From Rickettsiella grylli (lineage in GTDB: Bacteria; Pseudomonadota; Gammaproteobacteria; Diplorickettsiales; Diplorickettsiaceae): DNA of 64,000 nucleotides. The notes under the pieces are model-generated. The model was given only the letters and a program-made list of their open reading frames with translations, was not told the origin of the DNA and searched no databases. Positions 22,440 to 33,233 of this stretch are shown here, piece by piece. Both the position numbers and the translations under genes were made by a program. The DNA is taken from contig NZ_AAQJ02000001.1 in the NCBI RefSeq assembly GCF_000168295.1, positions 1,502,412-1,566,411 on the forward strand, read 5' to 3'. Each line of letters opens with the position of its first letter. Within the stretch, counting starts at the first letter, position 1.

Positions 22440-23819
22440 TTAATAAGAAAAGTAGTTTTTTATATAATTTTCAAGTTCAGATAAATGAATACGTGTTTGT
22501 TCCATACTATCCCGATAACGGACCGTGACGGTGTCATGATTTTCAACATTTTTGCTTTTACCTATCGTGTCAAAATCAATCGTAATGCACAACGGAGTGC
22601 CTATTTCGTCATGGCGACGGTAACTTTTTCCAATATTTCCAGTATCTTCAAAGGCAATGCGGCCTAAACCTAAAACCTGTATAGCGTGTTTCAGTACGTT
22701 TGCTTTTTCGACTAAGCCACTATCATTTTTTTTCAACGGGATAATAGCGATTTTGACGGGAGCGAGATGAGGTTGTATTTTTAATACGAAACGTTTTTTT
22801 CCGTCTTTCAATGTTTCCTCTTCGTAAGCCTCGGTCAGTAGTGCGAGCACGCCTCTGTCTAATCCTGCCGAGGGTTCAATCACGTAAGGTATAAAATGGG
22901 AACCTGGCGGATCCTGCACAGATAATTTTGCGATACTTTCCTTATTAACGGAGATATTAGCATGGATATTTAATCCATTTTGGCCTTGTGTGTGCGAACC
23001 TAAATCATAGTCCGTACGATTAGAAATTCCTTCCAACTCTTCAAATCCATGTGGGAATTTATAAAGGATATCCGTGGTTGCTTTTGCATAATGTGCCAAT
23101 TCAGAAGCGTTTTGATTTAATAATTTTAATCTTTGAGGATTTAACCCTTGATTTTTCCACCAGGTTAAACGGGATTCAACCCAATAGTGATGCCATTTTT
23201 CATCCTCACCCGGCTTAACAAAAAATTCAATTTCAAGTTGCTCAAATTCTCGGACTCTAAAAATGAAATTACGAGGGGTAATTTCATTTCGAAATGCTTT
23301 ACCTATTTGGGCTATACCAAAAGGAAATCTTGGTGACATCGAATCCATTATATTTTTAAAATTAGTAAATATTCCTTGCGCCGTTTCAGGGCGTAAATAA
23401 GCAAATGCATTGGAGTCTTCGAGAGGCCCTATCGTCGTTTTAAACATCATATTAAAGGTCCTCGGTTCTGTAAGCTGGGTTGAACCGCAGGTTTCACATT
23501 GTCCTTTTTTAAGATGATCAAAACGCCAGCGTTTTTTACACTGTTTACAATCGACTAATAAATCAGCGAAAGTACGTTCATGGCCAGAATAATAAAAAAT
23601 TTTTTGATGCGTTAAAACAGCAGAGTCTAAACCATAGATATCATCACGTTCATAAACATTAGATTTCCACCAGGCCATTTTCAGATTGTTTTTTAGTTCC
23701 ACACCGAGGGGGCCATAATCATAGACACCTTGTAGACCGCCATAAATTTCGGCACTAGGGAATATGAATCCTCTGCGTTTGCATAAGGAAACGATTTCTT
23801 CTAGGTTTTTTGCCGCCAC
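22440..23819 (-). CDS. Glycyl-tRNA synthetase, single-chain dimeric type
   Basis: The 459-residue class II synthetase is the alpha2 type, not the GlyQ/GlyS tetramer common in gammaproteobacteria. It shows [26 protein letters not shown] near the N-terminus, a CKQC...CETC zinc-type cluster, motif 2 around [19 protein letters not shown], and a C-terminal anticodon-binding domain. It charges tRNA-Gly. The start is a GTG. Use of this type is a lineage marker. Confidence 0.94.
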   Translation of the reverse strand: MAAKNLEEIVSLCKRRGFIFPSAEIYGGLQGVYDYGPLGVELKNNLKMAWWKSNVYERDDIYGLDSAVLTHQKIFYYSGHERTFADLLVDCKQCKKRWRFDHLKKGQCETCGSTQLTEPRTFNMMFKTTIGPLEDSNAFAYLRPETAQGIFTNFKNIMDSMSPRFPFGIAQIGKAFRNEITPRNFIFRVREFEQLEIEFFVKPGEDEKWHHYWVESRLTWWKNQGLNPQRLKLLNQNASELAHYAKATTDILYKFPHGFEELEGISNRTDYDLGSHTQGQNGLNIHANISVNKESIAKLSVQDPPGSHFIPYVIEPSAGLDRGVLALLTEAYEEETLKDGKKRFVLKIQPHLAPVKIAIIPLKKNDSGLVEKANVLKHAIQVLGLGRIAFEDTGNIGKSYRRHDEIGTPLCITIDFDTIGKSKNVENHDTVTVRYRDSMEQTRIHLSELENYIKNYFSY

Positions 23820-23929
23820 GTTAATGTCCCAAAATAGGTTTAAAATAAATTTTCATAAGAAGTATACAACAGCTTTTATAAGTCGAGATAGGACTCTTAA
23901 AATTTAATGAAGCCTAAGGAGAATGTTGC

Positions 23930-25744
23930 TTAGGCATCTCGGCTGGAACGTTTACGCTCATGCTCTTTTAAAAATTTTTTTCGCAGGCGCAAGGAATGAG
24001 GGGTGACTTCGAGTAACTCATCATCTGCAATAAACTCGAGTGCTTGTTCTAAAGAAAATGTGAGGGGGGGCGTTAAAATAATATTCTCATCGGAACCAGA
24101 TGCGCGGACGTTGGTCAGTTGTTTCCCTTTCACCACATTCACAACTAAGTCATTATCACGCGAATGAATGCCAACGATCATTCCTTCATAGACATCGGTT
24201 TGCGGTCCAATTAATAATTTTCCGCGCTCTTGTAAATTAAATAAAGAGAATCCAGTTGATTTACCGAGTTGGTTTGCGACAAGGACACCATTGACTCTGC
24301 TCGCAAGGGTTCCTTTTTTTAGGGGACCATAATGACAGAAAACATGATGCATTAACCCTAAGCCGGAAGTCGCCGTTAAAAATTCTGTACGAAAACCAAA
24401 TAAAGCACGTGTCGGTATTTTATAATCTAATCGGACACGTCCATTTCCATCCGCTATCATATCAAGGAGATCACCACGCCGACTTCCTAATTTTTCCATA
24501 ATAGGACCTTGGTGTTGCTCTTCTAGATCGACCGTGAGATTTTCATAGGGTTCTTTCAGCTCACCGTCTATTTCTTTCAAAATCACCTCAGGACGAGAGA
24601 CACCGAGCTCATATCCTTCGCGACGCATGGTTTCAATGAGTATTGATAAATGCAGTTCTCCGCGACCCGAGACGCGAAATCGATTGGGATCGTCCGTATC
24701 TTCGACTTTAAGTGCTACGTTATGAAGGAGTTCTTTATCCAGTCGTTCTTTAATTTGTCGGCTCGTAACAAATTTCCCGTCTTTACCTGCAAAAGGCGAG
24801 TTATTGACTTGAAAGGTCATGCTCATCGTGGGTTCATCGACAATTAATGCAGGTAACGCTTCTACAAAATGAGGATCACATAAAGTATCGGAGATATTTA
24901 ACGTATCAATACCCGTAATAGCGACAATGTCTCCAGCCTGTGCGTGTTCGATTTCAATACGTTCTAGACCGTGATAACCTAAAATTTGTAATATACGTGC
25001 CGATCGCGTTTTTCCTTCTCGGTCGATGAGTGTAACCGGCATGTTCGCTTGGGCACATCCTCTTTGAATACGACCAATACCAATGGTGCCGACATAACTC
25101 GAATAATCCAGTGTCGTAATTTGCATTTGAAAACCTCCCTCTGGATCGACTCTGGGAGGATTGACTTTATTAATAATGGTTTCAAATAATGGATCCAAAT
25201 GGGAACTCGGATTTTTAAGATCCAATGTCGCATAACCCTGCAAAGCGGACGCATAGATAATGGGGAAATCAAGTTGTTCTTCCGTTGCACCTAACCTATC
25301 AAATAGATCAAATACTTGATTAACGACCCAATCGGGTCTGGCGCTTGGCCTATCAATTTTATTAACAACAACAATAGGTTTTAAGCCTTTGGCAAACGCT
25401 TTTTGGGTCACAAATCGGGTTTGAGGCATCGGTCCGTCGACCGCATCAACAAGGAGTAAGACGGAGTCGACCATGGACAAAATACGTTCTACTTCCCCAC
25501 CGAAGTCAGCATGGCCCGGGGTGTCGACAATGTTAATACGATAACCTTGCCATGTTATCGATGTGTTTTTTGCAAGGATAGTAATACCGCGTTCACGTTC
25601 TAAATCGTTACTATCCATAATACGATCCACGGTTGCTGCTCGGCTGGACAGTGTGCCGGATTGTTGTAATAACTTATCCACGAGCGTGGTTTTTCCGTGG
25701 TCAACATGGGCGATGATAGCAATATTACGTATGGTTTGAATCAT
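23930..25744 (-). CDS. typA: Ribosome-associated GTPase TypA/BipA
   Basis: The 604-residue protein has G1 AHVDHGKTT at 12-20, G3 [16 protein letters not shown] and G4 [14 protein letters not shown], followed by EF-G-like domains and the BipA-specific C-terminal domain ([20 protein letters not shown]). It is a translational GTPase that helps ribosome assembly under stress and cold. Length is normal. It is divergent from the next gene. Confidence 0.97.
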   Translation of the reverse strand: MIQTIRNIAIIAHVDHGKTTLVDKLLQQSGTLSSRAATVDRIMDSNDLERERGITILAKNTSITWQGYRINIVDTPGHADFGGEVERILSMVDSVLLLVDAVDGPMPQTRFVTQKAFAKGLKPIVVVNKIDRPSARPDWVVNQVFDLFDRLGATEEQLDFPIIYASALQGYATLDLKNPSSHLDPLFETIINKVNPPRVDPEGGFQMQITTLDYSSYVGTIGIGRIQRGCAQANMPVTLIDREGKTRSARILQILGYHGLERIEIEHAQAGDIVAITGIDTLNISDTLCDPHFVEALPALIVDEPTMSMTFQVNNSPFAGKDGKFVTSRQIKERLDKELLHNVALKVEDTDDPNRFRVSGRGELHLSILIETMRREGYELGVSRPEVILKEIDGELKEPYENLTVDLEEQHQGPIMEKLGSRRGDLLDMIADGNGRVRLDYKIPTRALFGFRTEFLTATSGLGLMHHVFCHYGPLKKGTLASRVNGVLVANQLGKSTGFSLFNLQERGKLLIGPQTDVYEGMIVGIHSRDNDLVVNVVKGKQLTNVRASGSDENIILTPPLTFSLEQALEFIADDELLEVTPHSLRLRKKFLKEHERKRSSRDA

Positions 25745-25863
25745 AACAATTTAGGATTAGTGATGAGGTCGTTCAAAAAGAGTGCATAATAACGCAAAAC
25801 AAGCCATTTTTGCTAGCGTCATCTACACTAAAAGAAGACAATTCAATACTGAGGGGTTTTATC

Positions 25864-26442
25864 ATGGGTGTGTTTTTATTGCAACCAACGATGACAGCTC
25901 AATGGCAATCCTTAGTAAAAGAAGCGGAATCGAGCAGTCATCTCAGATTAAATAATGAACTTGAAAGTTATTTGGTTTTTTTATTGGGCCATTATAATCA
26001 AAGGCCGGATATCGCCCGTTCTATTTTAGCGAAAGAGTTTCTAACAGGGATGAATGAAAAATATGCCAGACAACGCGATTGTTTGCGCGAGGTGGGCGAT
26101 AAATGCTTATTATTTGCTGGATTTTTTCCGGAACAGGCTGAAAAAAAACATGTTAAAATTAAATATTTTATTGAATTAGGTCAAACGGCTTATATTCAGG
26201 TGGCTCATCTATCCAAAGCACGTTCTGCTTCCCTTTATAATGCGTTAAGTTACGGTTTTGTGAGTTTGATGGAAATTTTACATGTTATTCGTGGGCTGAG
26301 TGACCCCATCCATGAATGGACACCGTTACAAGCCTTTGAACTATGGACGGATGTTAAAAGCCAACATGCATTAACTGTTTTACGTCGATATACTGATACT
26401 ACTCTCCCTGGAACTTTTATTGAATCACGTCTAAAACATTAG
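25864..26442 (+). CDS. Conserved hypothetical protein
   Basis: The ATG at 25864 is preferred because GAGGGG lies 7 bases before it; the open frame starts earlier at 25810. The 192-residue product is mostly helical, without signal peptide or membrane segment. It has a segment LESYLVFLLGHYNQRPD and a conserved-looking block CLLFAGFFPEQAEKKHVKIKYFIELGQTAY. I recognise it as the sort of uncharacterised protein found beside ubiE in Legionella relatives, but no function is known to me. Confidence 0.7.
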   Translation: MGVFLLQPTMTAQWQSLVKEAESSSHLRLNNELESYLVFLLGHYNQRPDIARSILAKEFLTGMNEKYARQRDCLREVGDKCLLFAGFFPEQAEKKHVKIKYFIELGQTAYIQVAHLSKARSASLYNALSYGFVSLMEILHVIRGLSDPIHEWTPLQAFELWTDVKSQHALTVLRRYTDTTLPGTFIESRLKH

Positions 26443-26499
26443 CCGTACAGGGGTATTGAACATCCTTTAAAATTTCTGAATGAATTGAACGTCGTTTTC

Positions 26500-26528
26500 T
26501 TGCTCAAAATCAATGAGCTCGTTAAGAT
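26500..26528 (+). promoter_or_regulatory. Candidate promoter of the ubiE-ubiJ-ubiB operon
   Basis: TTGCTC (26500-26505), a 17-base spacer and TAAGAT (26523-26528) lie 38 bases before the ubiE start. It is a moderate sigma-70 match in the only gap before the operon. Confidence 0.4.
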
Positions 26529-26566
26529 AGAATCATTAAATAACGAACTTTTTTCATTATCATCAA

Positions 26567-27313
26567 ATGAATGAACTTTTAACGACCGATTTTGGTTATC
26601 AGACGATTCCAGTGACTGAAAAAAACAATCGAGTCGCTGAAGTTTTTCAGTCTGTCGCTGAAAAATATGACGTGATGAATGATTTGATGTCATTGGGATT
26701 GCATCGGTTATGGAAAAAATTTGCAATGCAATTGGCCCAAATTCGCAAAGGAGAGTGTGTACTCGATGTGGCGGGAGGTACAGGTGATTTGATAAGGACA
26801 TTTGCTCAGCAAGTGGGTCCAAAAGGCAAGGCTATTTTGTTAGATATCAATGCGACGATGTTAAACAAAGGTCGTGATCGACTCCTTAATGCAGGTCTAA
26901 CAGAAGTAATAACAATTCAAGCGGATGGTGAGTATTTACCGTTCACGGAAGCGAGTTTTGATTGTTTAAGCATCGCTTTCGGATTACGTAATGTAACCCA
27001 TAAAGAAAGGGCGCTCCGATCCATGTATCACGTTTTAAAACCGGGTGGACGATTACTTGTTTTAGAATTTTCTAAACCGCTATTAGGTTTTTTAGAGGTT
27101 TTGTACAATCGCTACTCGTTTAACGTTTTGCCTCAGTTGGGGAAATGGATTGTCAATGACGAAGCCAGTTACCGTTATTTAGTCGAATCAATACGTCGTC
27201 ACCCTGATCAAGAAACACTTCAAAGTATTATTCTCGCGGCAGGATTTGATGAATGTGAATATTATAATCTCAGTGGGGGAATAGTGGCATTACATCGAGC
27301 GTGGAAATTTTGA
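26567..27313 (+). CDS. ubiE: Ubiquinone/menaquinone C-methyltransferase UbiE
   Basis: The 248-residue protein carries SAM motif [12 protein letters not shown] (65-75), the UbiE signature [17 protein letters not shown] and the second signature [21 protein letters not shown]. It adds the C-methyl group to the quinone ring in ubiquinone synthesis. Its stop overlaps the start of ubiJ. Gene order ubiE-ubiJ-ubiB is the gammaproteobacterial standard. Confidence 0.96.
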   Translation: MNELLTTDFGYQTIPVTEKNNRVAEVFQSVAEKYDVMNDLMSLGLHRLWKKFAMQLAQIRKGECVLDVAGGTGDLIRTFAQQVGPKGKAILLDINATMLNKGRDRLLNAGLTEVITIQADGEYLPFTEASFDCLSIAFGLRNVTHKERALRSMYHVLKPGGRLLVLEFSKPLLGFLEVLYNRYSFNVLPQLGKWIVNDEASYRYLVESIRRHPDQETLQSIILAAGFDECEYYNLSGGIVALHRAWKF

Positions 27314-27906
27314 GTAACAATAACCTATTGTCTATTCAAGAAGCATTCCTTAATTGCTATCTTAATCTAGACCCTGAGTCTAAAGAACAGTTACGACAAT
27401 TATCCGGTAAGGTCATAAAGATAGAATGGGGTCCTTTAACCTATTACTGGCAGTTTAAATCCGATTCAATTTCCTTAAGTAAAATTTATAATGGACCTGC
27501 GGATCTCGTATTACGCGGTTCAACGTTTGATTTTTTACGTTTGATTTTTTCAAAGAATAAAGCGCTTATCGATATTCCTCTGCAAGTCTCGGGTGATATG
27601 GCATTTGGAATGCAATTTAGGGCGTTTTTTTTAAATCTAGAAATGGACTGGGAAGAACAATTAGCCAAAATTTTAGGAGATACAGCCGCTTATCCGGTGA
27701 TACAGCTTCTTAAGGCAATACGTCGCTGGGCGAGAGAAAGTGTGAAAAATCTAAGCGAAAATTTGACAAATTATCTCCAGACTGAAATAAAGGGGTTGAT
27801 ATCCACTGAAGAGCTGCAGGTTTTTTTTTCTGATATTGATGAGTTACGTGATGATTGTGCCCGATTAGAGGCTCGAATACAAAGATTGGAAAAAAAGGGT
27901 GCATGA
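27301..27906 (+). CDS. ubiJ: Ubiquinone biosynthesis accessory factor UbiJ (SCP2 domain)
   Basis: The 201-residue protein has an SCP2-type lipid-binding domain (about 15-110, with [15 protein letters not shown] and [13 protein letters not shown]) and a C-terminal coiled coil ending in [16 protein letters not shown]. UbiJ binds ubiquinone intermediates in the cytosolic Ubi complex. The start is a GTG at 27301 or a TTG at 27310; both overlap ubiE. The stop overlaps ubiB. Confidence 0.9.
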   Translation: MEILSNNNLLSIQEAFLNCYLNLDPESKEQLRQLSGKVIKIEWGPLTYYWQFKSDSISLSKIYNGPADLVLRGSTFDFLRLIFSKNKALIDIPLQVSGDMAFGMQFRAFFLNLEMDWEEQLAKILGDTAAYPVIQLLKAIRRWARESVKNLSENLTNYLQTEIKGLISTEELQVFFSDIDELRDDCARLEARIQRLEKKGA

Positions 27907-29558
27907 TGAAGTCAATGGCGCGTTTAGCTCGTTTAATGCAAATAGGTTTTGTTCTTTTTCGGTATAATCTGGATGAACTCATCTTTTCTCTACACGTATT
28001 TCGTCATTTACGTTTTCTTATTTATCTCAATCCCTATTGGAAAGTGAATAAAAAAATACCGCGAGGGAAAAGAATTCGATGTGCACTCGAAGACTTAGGC
28101 CCCATATTTGTTAAATTTGGTCAAACGTTATCGACTCGGCGCGATTTTATTCCGCTGGATATTGCGGATGAGTTAGCGAAATTGCAGGATCGAGTTCCTG
28201 CTTTTTCTGGAGAACAAGCAAAATCAATGGTTCAAACCCATATGAAAAAGCCTCTTTGTGAGGTATTTTCTGAATTTAACATTGTTCCGTTGGCATCTGC
28301 ATCCATTGCACAAGTTCATGCGGCTAAATTAATTACGGGCCAAGACGTTGTCGTTAAAGTTTTACGCCCAAAAATTTATAAAAAAATTAGTCGAGATGTT
28401 GATTTATTATATGTTTTAGCGTCGTTGTCTTTACGTTGCTTTCGGCCAGCCAAACAACTGAGACCGCGTGAAATTGTAGCAGAATTTGAAGCGTGTTTAA
28501 AAAATGAATTAGATTTATTGCGTGAAGGAGCGAATGCTTCCCAACTTCGGCGTAATTTTTTAAATTCGGATTTGCTTTATATTCCAGAAGTTTATTGGCC
28601 TTATACGTCACATCATGTTTTAGTCATGGAGCGTATTTATGGCATTTCAATTTCTGATCTATCGGCTTTAAAAAAACAAGGAATTCATTTAAAAAAATTA
28701 GCTGAAAGAGGCGTTGAAATTTTTTTTACGCAAGTTTTCCGAGATAGTTTTTTTCACGCGGATATGCATCCGGGAAATATTTTCGTGTCACCTAAAGAAA
28801 AGGAGAATCCTCAATATCTCGGTGTTGATTTTGGTATTATGGGAAGTTTAAGTTCTGAAGATCAACGTTATCTTGCCGAAAATTTAGTTGCTTTTTTTAA
28901 TAGAGACTATCGTCGCGTCGCGCAATTACACGTTGAATCGGGGTGGGTTGCCAAAAACACTCGAATTAACGAGTTTGAAGCCGCAATTCGTACGGTTTGT
29001 GAACCTATTTTTGGAAAACCTTTAAAGGAAATATCGTTTGGTCAGTTACTTTTACGATTATTTCAAACCGCACGACAATTTAATATGGAGGTGCAACCTC
29101 AATTAATACTCTTACAAAAAACGTTATTTAATATTGAAGGTTTAGGTCGCCAATTGTATCCAGAATTAGATTTATGGAGTACCGCAAAGCCTTTTTTAGA
29201 ACACTGGTTACGTCGACAAGTGGGGCCCACGATCTTTTTTAAAAAAATTCGGGAATATGCTCCTTTATGGCTGGAGAAGCTTCCTGAGTTTCCCAATTTA
29301 ATCTACCAAGTAATGCTTGAATTACGTCATAAAAAGAAGTCAAACTGTCTTTATTGTGCAGAAAAAAAGAAAAAACAAACGACTAAAAAATCTTTTTGGT
29401 TTATTAGTTTAGGGATCGCTATAACCGGGATGGTTTGGGTTATGTTGAACTGGATGAACAAAAACGTTTATTTAACGCCAATTTATCAATGGATTATCGC
29501 CTTAGGGTGTGTCGGATTATTTTTAATAACGGTGAAAAAAATAAAAAAAATAGATTAA
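27903..29558 (+). CDS. ubiB: Ubiquinone biosynthesis protein kinase-like UbiB
   Basis: The ATG at 27903 overlaps the ubiJ stop by 4 bases (ATGA) and gives a 551-residue protein. It has the atypical-kinase features [13 protein letters not shown] (KxGQ), the alanine-rich loop [21 protein letters not shown] and VDFGIMGSL. Two C-terminal membrane helices (about [17 protein letters not shown] and [14 protein letters not shown]) anchor it. UbiB is an ATPase thought to extract quinone precursors from the membrane. Confidence 0.96.
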   Translation: MMKSMARLARLMQIGFVLFRYNLDELIFSLHVFRHLRFLIYLNPYWKVNKKIPRGKRIRCALEDLGPIFVKFGQTLSTRRDFIPLDIADELAKLQDRVPAFSGEQAKSMVQTHMKKPLCEVFSEFNIVPLASASIAQVHAAKLITGQDVVVKVLRPKIYKKISRDVDLLYVLASLSLRCFRPAKQLRPREIVAEFEACLKNELDLLREGANASQLRRNFLNSDLLYIPEVYWPYTSHHVLVMERIYGISISDLSALKKQGIHLKKLAERGVEIFFTQVFRDSFFHADMHPGNIFVSPKEKENPQYLGVDFGIMGSLSSEDQRYLAENLVAFFNRDYRRVAQLHVESGWVAKNTRINEFEAAIRTVCEPIFGKPLKEISFGQLLLRLFQTARQFNMEVQPQLILLQKTLFNIEGLGRQLYPELDLWSTAKPFLEHWLRRQVGPTIFFKKIREYAPLWLEKLPEFPNLIYQVMLELRHKKKSNCLYCAEKKKKQTTKKSFWFISLGIAITGMVWVMLNWMNKNVYLTPIYQWIIALGCVGLFLITVKKIKKID

Positions 29559-29582
29559 TTTAATTTTAAACAAGGACGGTTT

Positions 29583-29789
29583 ATGAAATTTTTGGGATTA
29601 AATTTAATATCATTTTTTTTTATTTTTTTGATTGCCTTATTATTATTTGGACCTCGATATATCAATGGTATTTTTAAAGATCTCTATTTTTCATGGAATA
29701 AGTGTATTAAAATTTTTTCTTCAAAATTATTTAATCTGAAGTCAAATGATAATAAAACCAAATCCGAAACAGATATTACTTGTGGATGA
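29583..29789 (+). CDS. Short TatA/TatB-like protein, probably a remnant
   Basis: The 68-residue product has one N-terminal membrane helix ending LLLFGPRYINGIFKDL, which matches the helix-hinge-amphipathic helix design of TatA/TatB (FGPxxL hinge). In gammaproteobacteria tatA-tatB-tatC follow ubiB, and this gene sits 24 bases after ubiB. The amphipathic helix is short and irregular and no tatB or tatC follows. It overlaps the response regulator gene by 44 bases. It may be a single multipurpose TatA or, more likely, a decaying leftover. Confidence 0.5.
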   Translation: MKFLGLNLISFFFIFLIALLLFGPRYINGIFKDLYFSWNKCIKIFSSKLFNLKSNDNKTKSETDITCG

Positions 29790-30141
29790 TGACCCATTAA
29801 ATCTAAAATTATTAACCCATTATTTAGAGGAGGCTCACTATGCGTATGTCGCCTGTCAAGATGGGCAACGTGCGTGGAATTATTTACAGCAACACCCGGA
29901 TCGATTTTTTGTTGTTTTAAGCGATCGCGTGATGCCCCGACTCCATGGTTTACAATTATGGGCACAAATGCAGTTGAAAAAACTGAATATTCCGTTGATT
30001 TTGTTTTCTGGCGAAGCCAGCAAAGAAGAACGGTGTGAGGCTTTCAAGCAAGGTATCTATGATTTTTTTTATAAACCTATCTCTAAAGAATTGCTTTTGA
30101 TATTATTGAAAAAAATAGAACGACAACGATTATATTATTAA
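29746..30141 (+). CDS. Receiver-only response regulator (CheY-like)
   Basis: The 131-residue protein is a single receiver domain with the acidic pair Asp14-Asp15 in LVDDDP, phospho-acceptor Asp60 in VLSDRVMP, Ser88 in LILFSGE and Lys110 in FYKPIS. It has no output domain, so it would act by protein contact or in a phosphorelay. No histidine kinase gene is nearby. It overlaps the Tat-like gene and is 24 bases before the ankyrin gene, so the three could be co-transcribed with ubiB. Confidence 0.85.
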   Translation: MIIKPNPKQILLVDDDPLNLKLLTHYLEEAHYAYVACQDGQRAWNYLQQHPDRFFVVLSDRVMPRLHGLQLWAQMQLKKLNIPLILFSGEASKEERCEAFKQGIYDFFYKPISKELLLILLKKIERQRLYY

Positions 30142-30165
30142 AAAACATAAATGAAAGAGGTAAAA

Positions 30166-30915
30166 ATGCAAAAAGAAAATTCCAATTGGGAAATAGGTTG
30201 TTTATTTGTGTTAGCGAATCTAGGAGATGTCCAATTATTGGAGTATTGGCTCGGTAAAAAAAAATTAAATATAAATTTACAAGATGAAGACGGTAATACA
30301 GCGTTGCACTACGCCGTAAGAGGAAACCACATTAATCTGATTATTTTCTTATTACAAAATAAAGCTGTTATTAGCTGGAACAAAGAGAAGCAGTCGCCTT
30401 TGCAACTGGCGTATAATCTAAAACAACATCAAGCGGTCCGTGAAATTACAAAATCGATTATTGAAGGAAACAATGCAATCGATGAAGATCAAAAATTAGA
30501 TCTCTATATTAATGATTTTATAACATATTTGAAAAAAAATTATTTGGATAGAAATATATTTTATCGTGTGCCAGCGAAACATATAAAAAGAGCGAATGCT
30601 TTAATCAGCGCAGCTAAGAACTGTTACTCAATGAAAGAATTTAGAGATCTTTTAAATAATCAACTGAATTTATTTAAAAACATTGCCTTACCGACGTTAC
30701 CTAAACGAATACTTGAGGAACGATGGTCTAAGCTTATTAAAAATAGACCTTCCAATGTTAATAATTCCCATTTTTATAAAACGGTTAATTCTTTTGTTGT
30801 GGATAGGCTTTCTAAAAAAATAATGAATAAAAATCCAGTGAATATTCTGGAACGGCGAGGTTATGGGGAGTATTCAATTAACTGTGTCAACGCTAAACTA
30901 AATCAACAATTTTAG
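30166..30915 (+). CDS. Ankyrin-repeat protein with C-terminus altered by an IS insertion
   Basis: The ATG at 30166 follows AAAGAGG by 5 bases and is preferred over the in-frame ATG at 30151. The 249-residue product has about two ankyrin repeats; the clearest is DEDGNTALHYAVRGNHINLI followed by NKEKQSPLQLAYNLKQHQ. The rest is helical and basic. The IS at 30866 supplies the last 16 codons and the stop. Joining the flanks across the IS and one copy of its target duplication restores codons for GYAKINV and a TAG, so the original protein was about 11 residues shorter. Ankyrin proteins of intracellular bacteria often bind host targets, but no secretion signal is evident. Confidence 0.75.
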   Translation: MQKENSNWEIGCLFVLANLGDVQLLEYWLGKKKLNINLQDEDGNTALHYAVRGNHINLIIFLLQNKAVISWNKEKQSPLQLAYNLKQHQAVREITKSIIEGNNAIDEDQKLDLYINDFITYLKKNYLDRNIFYRVPAKHIKRANALISAAKNCYSMKEFRDLLNNQLNLFKNIALPTLPKRILEERWSKLIKNRPSNVNNSHFYKTVNSFVVDRLSKKIMNKNPVNILERRGYGEYSINCVNAKLNQQF

Positions 30916-32177
30916 GAGTTGACATGAAACAAGCCATACTCAGTAAAGAATTTGAAGCTGAAGCGATAGCACGGCTAAAATCAGGAGAATCGTTAACAGG
31001 AAAAGATGGAATATTAACGCCGTTAATAAAACAAATTATCGAAGCATCGTTAGAGGGGGAAATAGACGCTCATTTATCAGAATCTAAAGCAACGGATATC
31101 TCAAATCGACGCAATGGAAAAACCAGTAAGTTATTAAAAACGGGGACAGAAAGTTTTGAGCTAGAAACACCCCGAGACCGTTTAGGAACGTTTGAACCAC
31201 AAATGGTTAAGAAACGTCAAACGGTTTTAAACGAGTCCTTAGATAACAAAATACTGTCATTGTATGCACTTGGGATGAGCTATGAGGCGATCCAAGAACA
31301 TCTGGCGGATATGTATGGTCTTGAGGTTTCAGCCGCTAAAATTAGCTTGATAAGCGATAAATTAATGCCGGTTATAACGGAATGGCGAAATAGACCGTTA
31401 GAATCTGTGTATCCCATCGTATTTCTCGATGCCATGCATTTTAAGGTGCGTATTGAAGGAAAAGTCAGTAGTCGTGCTTTTTATTCGGTTTTGGGTGTTA
31501 ACAATCAGGGTCGTAAAGAAATTTTAGGGCTGTATCTTTCTGAAAATGAAGGTTCTCGTTTCTGGCTACACGTTTTAAATGATTTGTGCGCTCGCGGAGT
31601 TGAGGATATTCTCATTGCTAGCATTGACGGATTAAAGGGTTTTCCTGAAGCCATTGCTGAGGTTTTCCCCCAGACAGAAATTCAGCTTTGTGTGATTCAT
31701 CAAATCCGTAACTCATTAAAGTACGTGACCAGCAAAGATCAAAAATCCTTTATGGCTGATTTAAAATTGGTTTATCGTGCGAGCTCCAAGGATTTAGCCG
31801 AGCATCGCCTATTGGAGCTTGATGAAAAATGGGGTAAAAAATACCCTGCTGTGATTAAGTCTTGGCAAACTCAATGGGAGCGTTTGTCTCAGTATTTTAA
31901 GTACCCAGAAGAGCTACGACGTATTGTTTACACAACGAATATAGTGGAGGGGTTTCATCGGCAAGTGCGTAAATATACCAAAAATAAAGGCGCTTTTACT
32001 AGTGAAAATGCCTTACTTAAATTAATTTACTGTGCCTGTCAAAAAATACTAGAAAAGTGGTACCAGCCCCTGCATAATTGGGCCTTAATTGCCTCTCAAC
32101 TACAGATATTTTTTGATGGCAGATTAAATTTACAGTTACGATAAAATTATTAATGACACAGTTTTGTGAACACTCTC
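30866..32177 (+). mobile_element. IS256-family insertion sequence, copy 1
   Basis: A 1312-bp element with imperfect terminal inverted repeats (left GGGAGTATTCAATTAACTG, right end reading inward GAGAGTGTTCACAAAACTG; 19 of 24 positions agree). It is flanked by an 8-bp target duplication with one mismatch: AGGTTATG at 30858-30865 and ATGTTATG at 32178-32185. It contains one transposase gene. The same element occurs at 52207-53518. It is inserted near the 3' end of the ankyrin gene and ends 105 bases before ispH. Confidence 0.92.
30924..32144 (+). CDS. IS256-family transposase (copy 1)
   Basis: The 406-residue protein is a complete Mutator-type DDE transposase. The catalytic residues are expected in YPIVFLDAMHF (first Asp), LIASIDGLKGFPEAI (second Asp) and VYTTNIVEGFHRQVRK (Glu). 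The family hallmark CVIHQIRNSLKYV is present. Its protein is identical to the copy at 52265-53485. No frameshift is seen, so it is probably functional. Confidence 0.95.
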   Translation: MKQAILSKEFEAEAIARLKSGESLTGKDGILTPLIKQIIEASLEGEIDAHLSESKATDISNRRNGKTSKLLKTGTESFELETPRDRLGTFEPQMVKKRQTVLNESLDNKILSLYALGMSYEAIQEHLADMYGLEVSAAKISLISDKLMPVITEWRNRPLESVYPIVFLDAMHFKVRIEGKVSSRAFYSVLGVNNQGRKEILGLYLSENEGSRFWLHVLNDLCARGVEDILIASIDGLKGFPEAIAEVFPQTEIQLCVIHQIRNSLKYVTSKDQKSFMADLKLVYRASSKDLAEHRLLELDEKWGKKYPAVIKSWQTQWERLSQYFKYPEELRRIVYTTNIVEGFHRQVRKYTKNKGAFTSENALLKLIYCACQKILEKWYQPLHNWALIASQLQIFFDGRLNLQLR

Positions 32178-32282
32178 ATGTTATGCAAAAATTAATGTTT
32201 AGAAAGAGCTCTTTTTTTGTTACGAAAATCTCAGTTTATTTTGTACACTGTCCAAACTTATTTTTTATTTAAGAACCTTGAT

Positions 32283-33233
32283 ATGAAAATTGTTTTAGCG
32301 AATCCAAGAGGTTTTTGTGCCGGTGTTGATCGCGCTATTGAAATTGTCAAAAGGGCATTACATTTGTTTGGAAGGCCTCTTTATGTACGTCATGAAGTCG
32401 TCCATAATCGAATGATTGTTGCTGAATTACAACAAAAAGGCGTTACTTTTGTAGAACACATCCAACAAATACCCATGGGTGCAACCGCTATCTTTAGTGC
32501 TCATGGTGTTTCTCTCTCTGTTCGAGAAGCAGCTAAACAACGCAATTTAAAAATTTTTGATGCGACATGTCCTTTAGTGACTAAAGTACATATGGAAGTG
32601 GCACGTTACAATCGTTTAGGTCAGGAATGCATTTTAATTGGTCATGCGGATCATCCTGAGGTTGAAGGAAGTTTAGGACATTATGATAATCCTCGCGGTG
32701 GAATCTATTTAGTGGAAAATCTTGACGATATTGCTTCATTAAACGTTAAAAATCCTTCTTTATTGAGTTATGTGACTCAAACTACCTTGTCACTGGATGA
32801 TACACAAGTGATTGTAAAGGCATTGAAAGCGCGTTTTCCTAAAATTTCTACACCTAAAAAAGAAGATATTTGTTATGCGACTCAAAATCGTCAACAAGCC
32901 GTTAAAGAATTAACACAGCAATGTGATATAGTTTTCGTTTTAGGCTCAGTGAATAGTTCGAATTCGAATCGATTGAAAGAATTAGCAGAACGGCTAGGAA
33001 AACCCGCTTATTTAATCGACTCTGCGAAAGATATTCTAGCCCATTGGTTCATTGGGAAAAAATCGATTGGTATTACTGCAGGGGCTTCTGCGCCAGAATT
33101 TTTAGTGCAAGAAGTTGTCAAACAGATAAAAAGATTTCCTACGTGGCAAAAATGTCCGGTTGAAGAATTAATGGGTAGAAAGGAAAACGTTGCTTTTGCG
33201 CTTCCACGACCGTTAAGAATTTCAATTGACTGA
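32283..33233 (+). CDS. ispH: 4-hydroxy-3-methylbut-2-enyl diphosphate reductase IspH
   Basis: The ATG at 32283 gives [18 protein letters not shown], the standard IspH start; the open frame begins further upstream. The three iron-sulphur cysteines are Cys12, Cys96 (DATCP) and Cys197, and the substrate-binding His124 and Glu126 are in HPEVEG. The 316-residue length is normal. It makes IPP and DMAPP in the last step of the non-mevalonate isoprenoid pathway, feeding ubiquinone synthesis. The IS256 copy lies directly upstream and may have displaced or supplied its promoter. Confidence 0.97.
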   Translation: MKIVLANPRGFCAGVDRAIEIVKRALHLFGRPLYVRHEVVHNRMIVAELQQKGVTFVEHIQQIPMGATAIFSAHGVSLSVREAAKQRNLKIFDATCPLVTKVHMEVARYNRLGQECILIGHADHPEVEGSLGHYDNPRGGIYLVENLDDIASLNVKNPSLLSYVTQTTLSLDDTQVIVKALKARFPKISTPKKEDICYATQNRQQAVKELTQQCDIVFVLGSVNSSNSNRLKELAERLGKPAYLIDSAKDILAHWFIGKKSIGITAGASAPEFLVQEVVKQIKRFPTWQKCPVEELMGRKENVAFALPRPLRISID

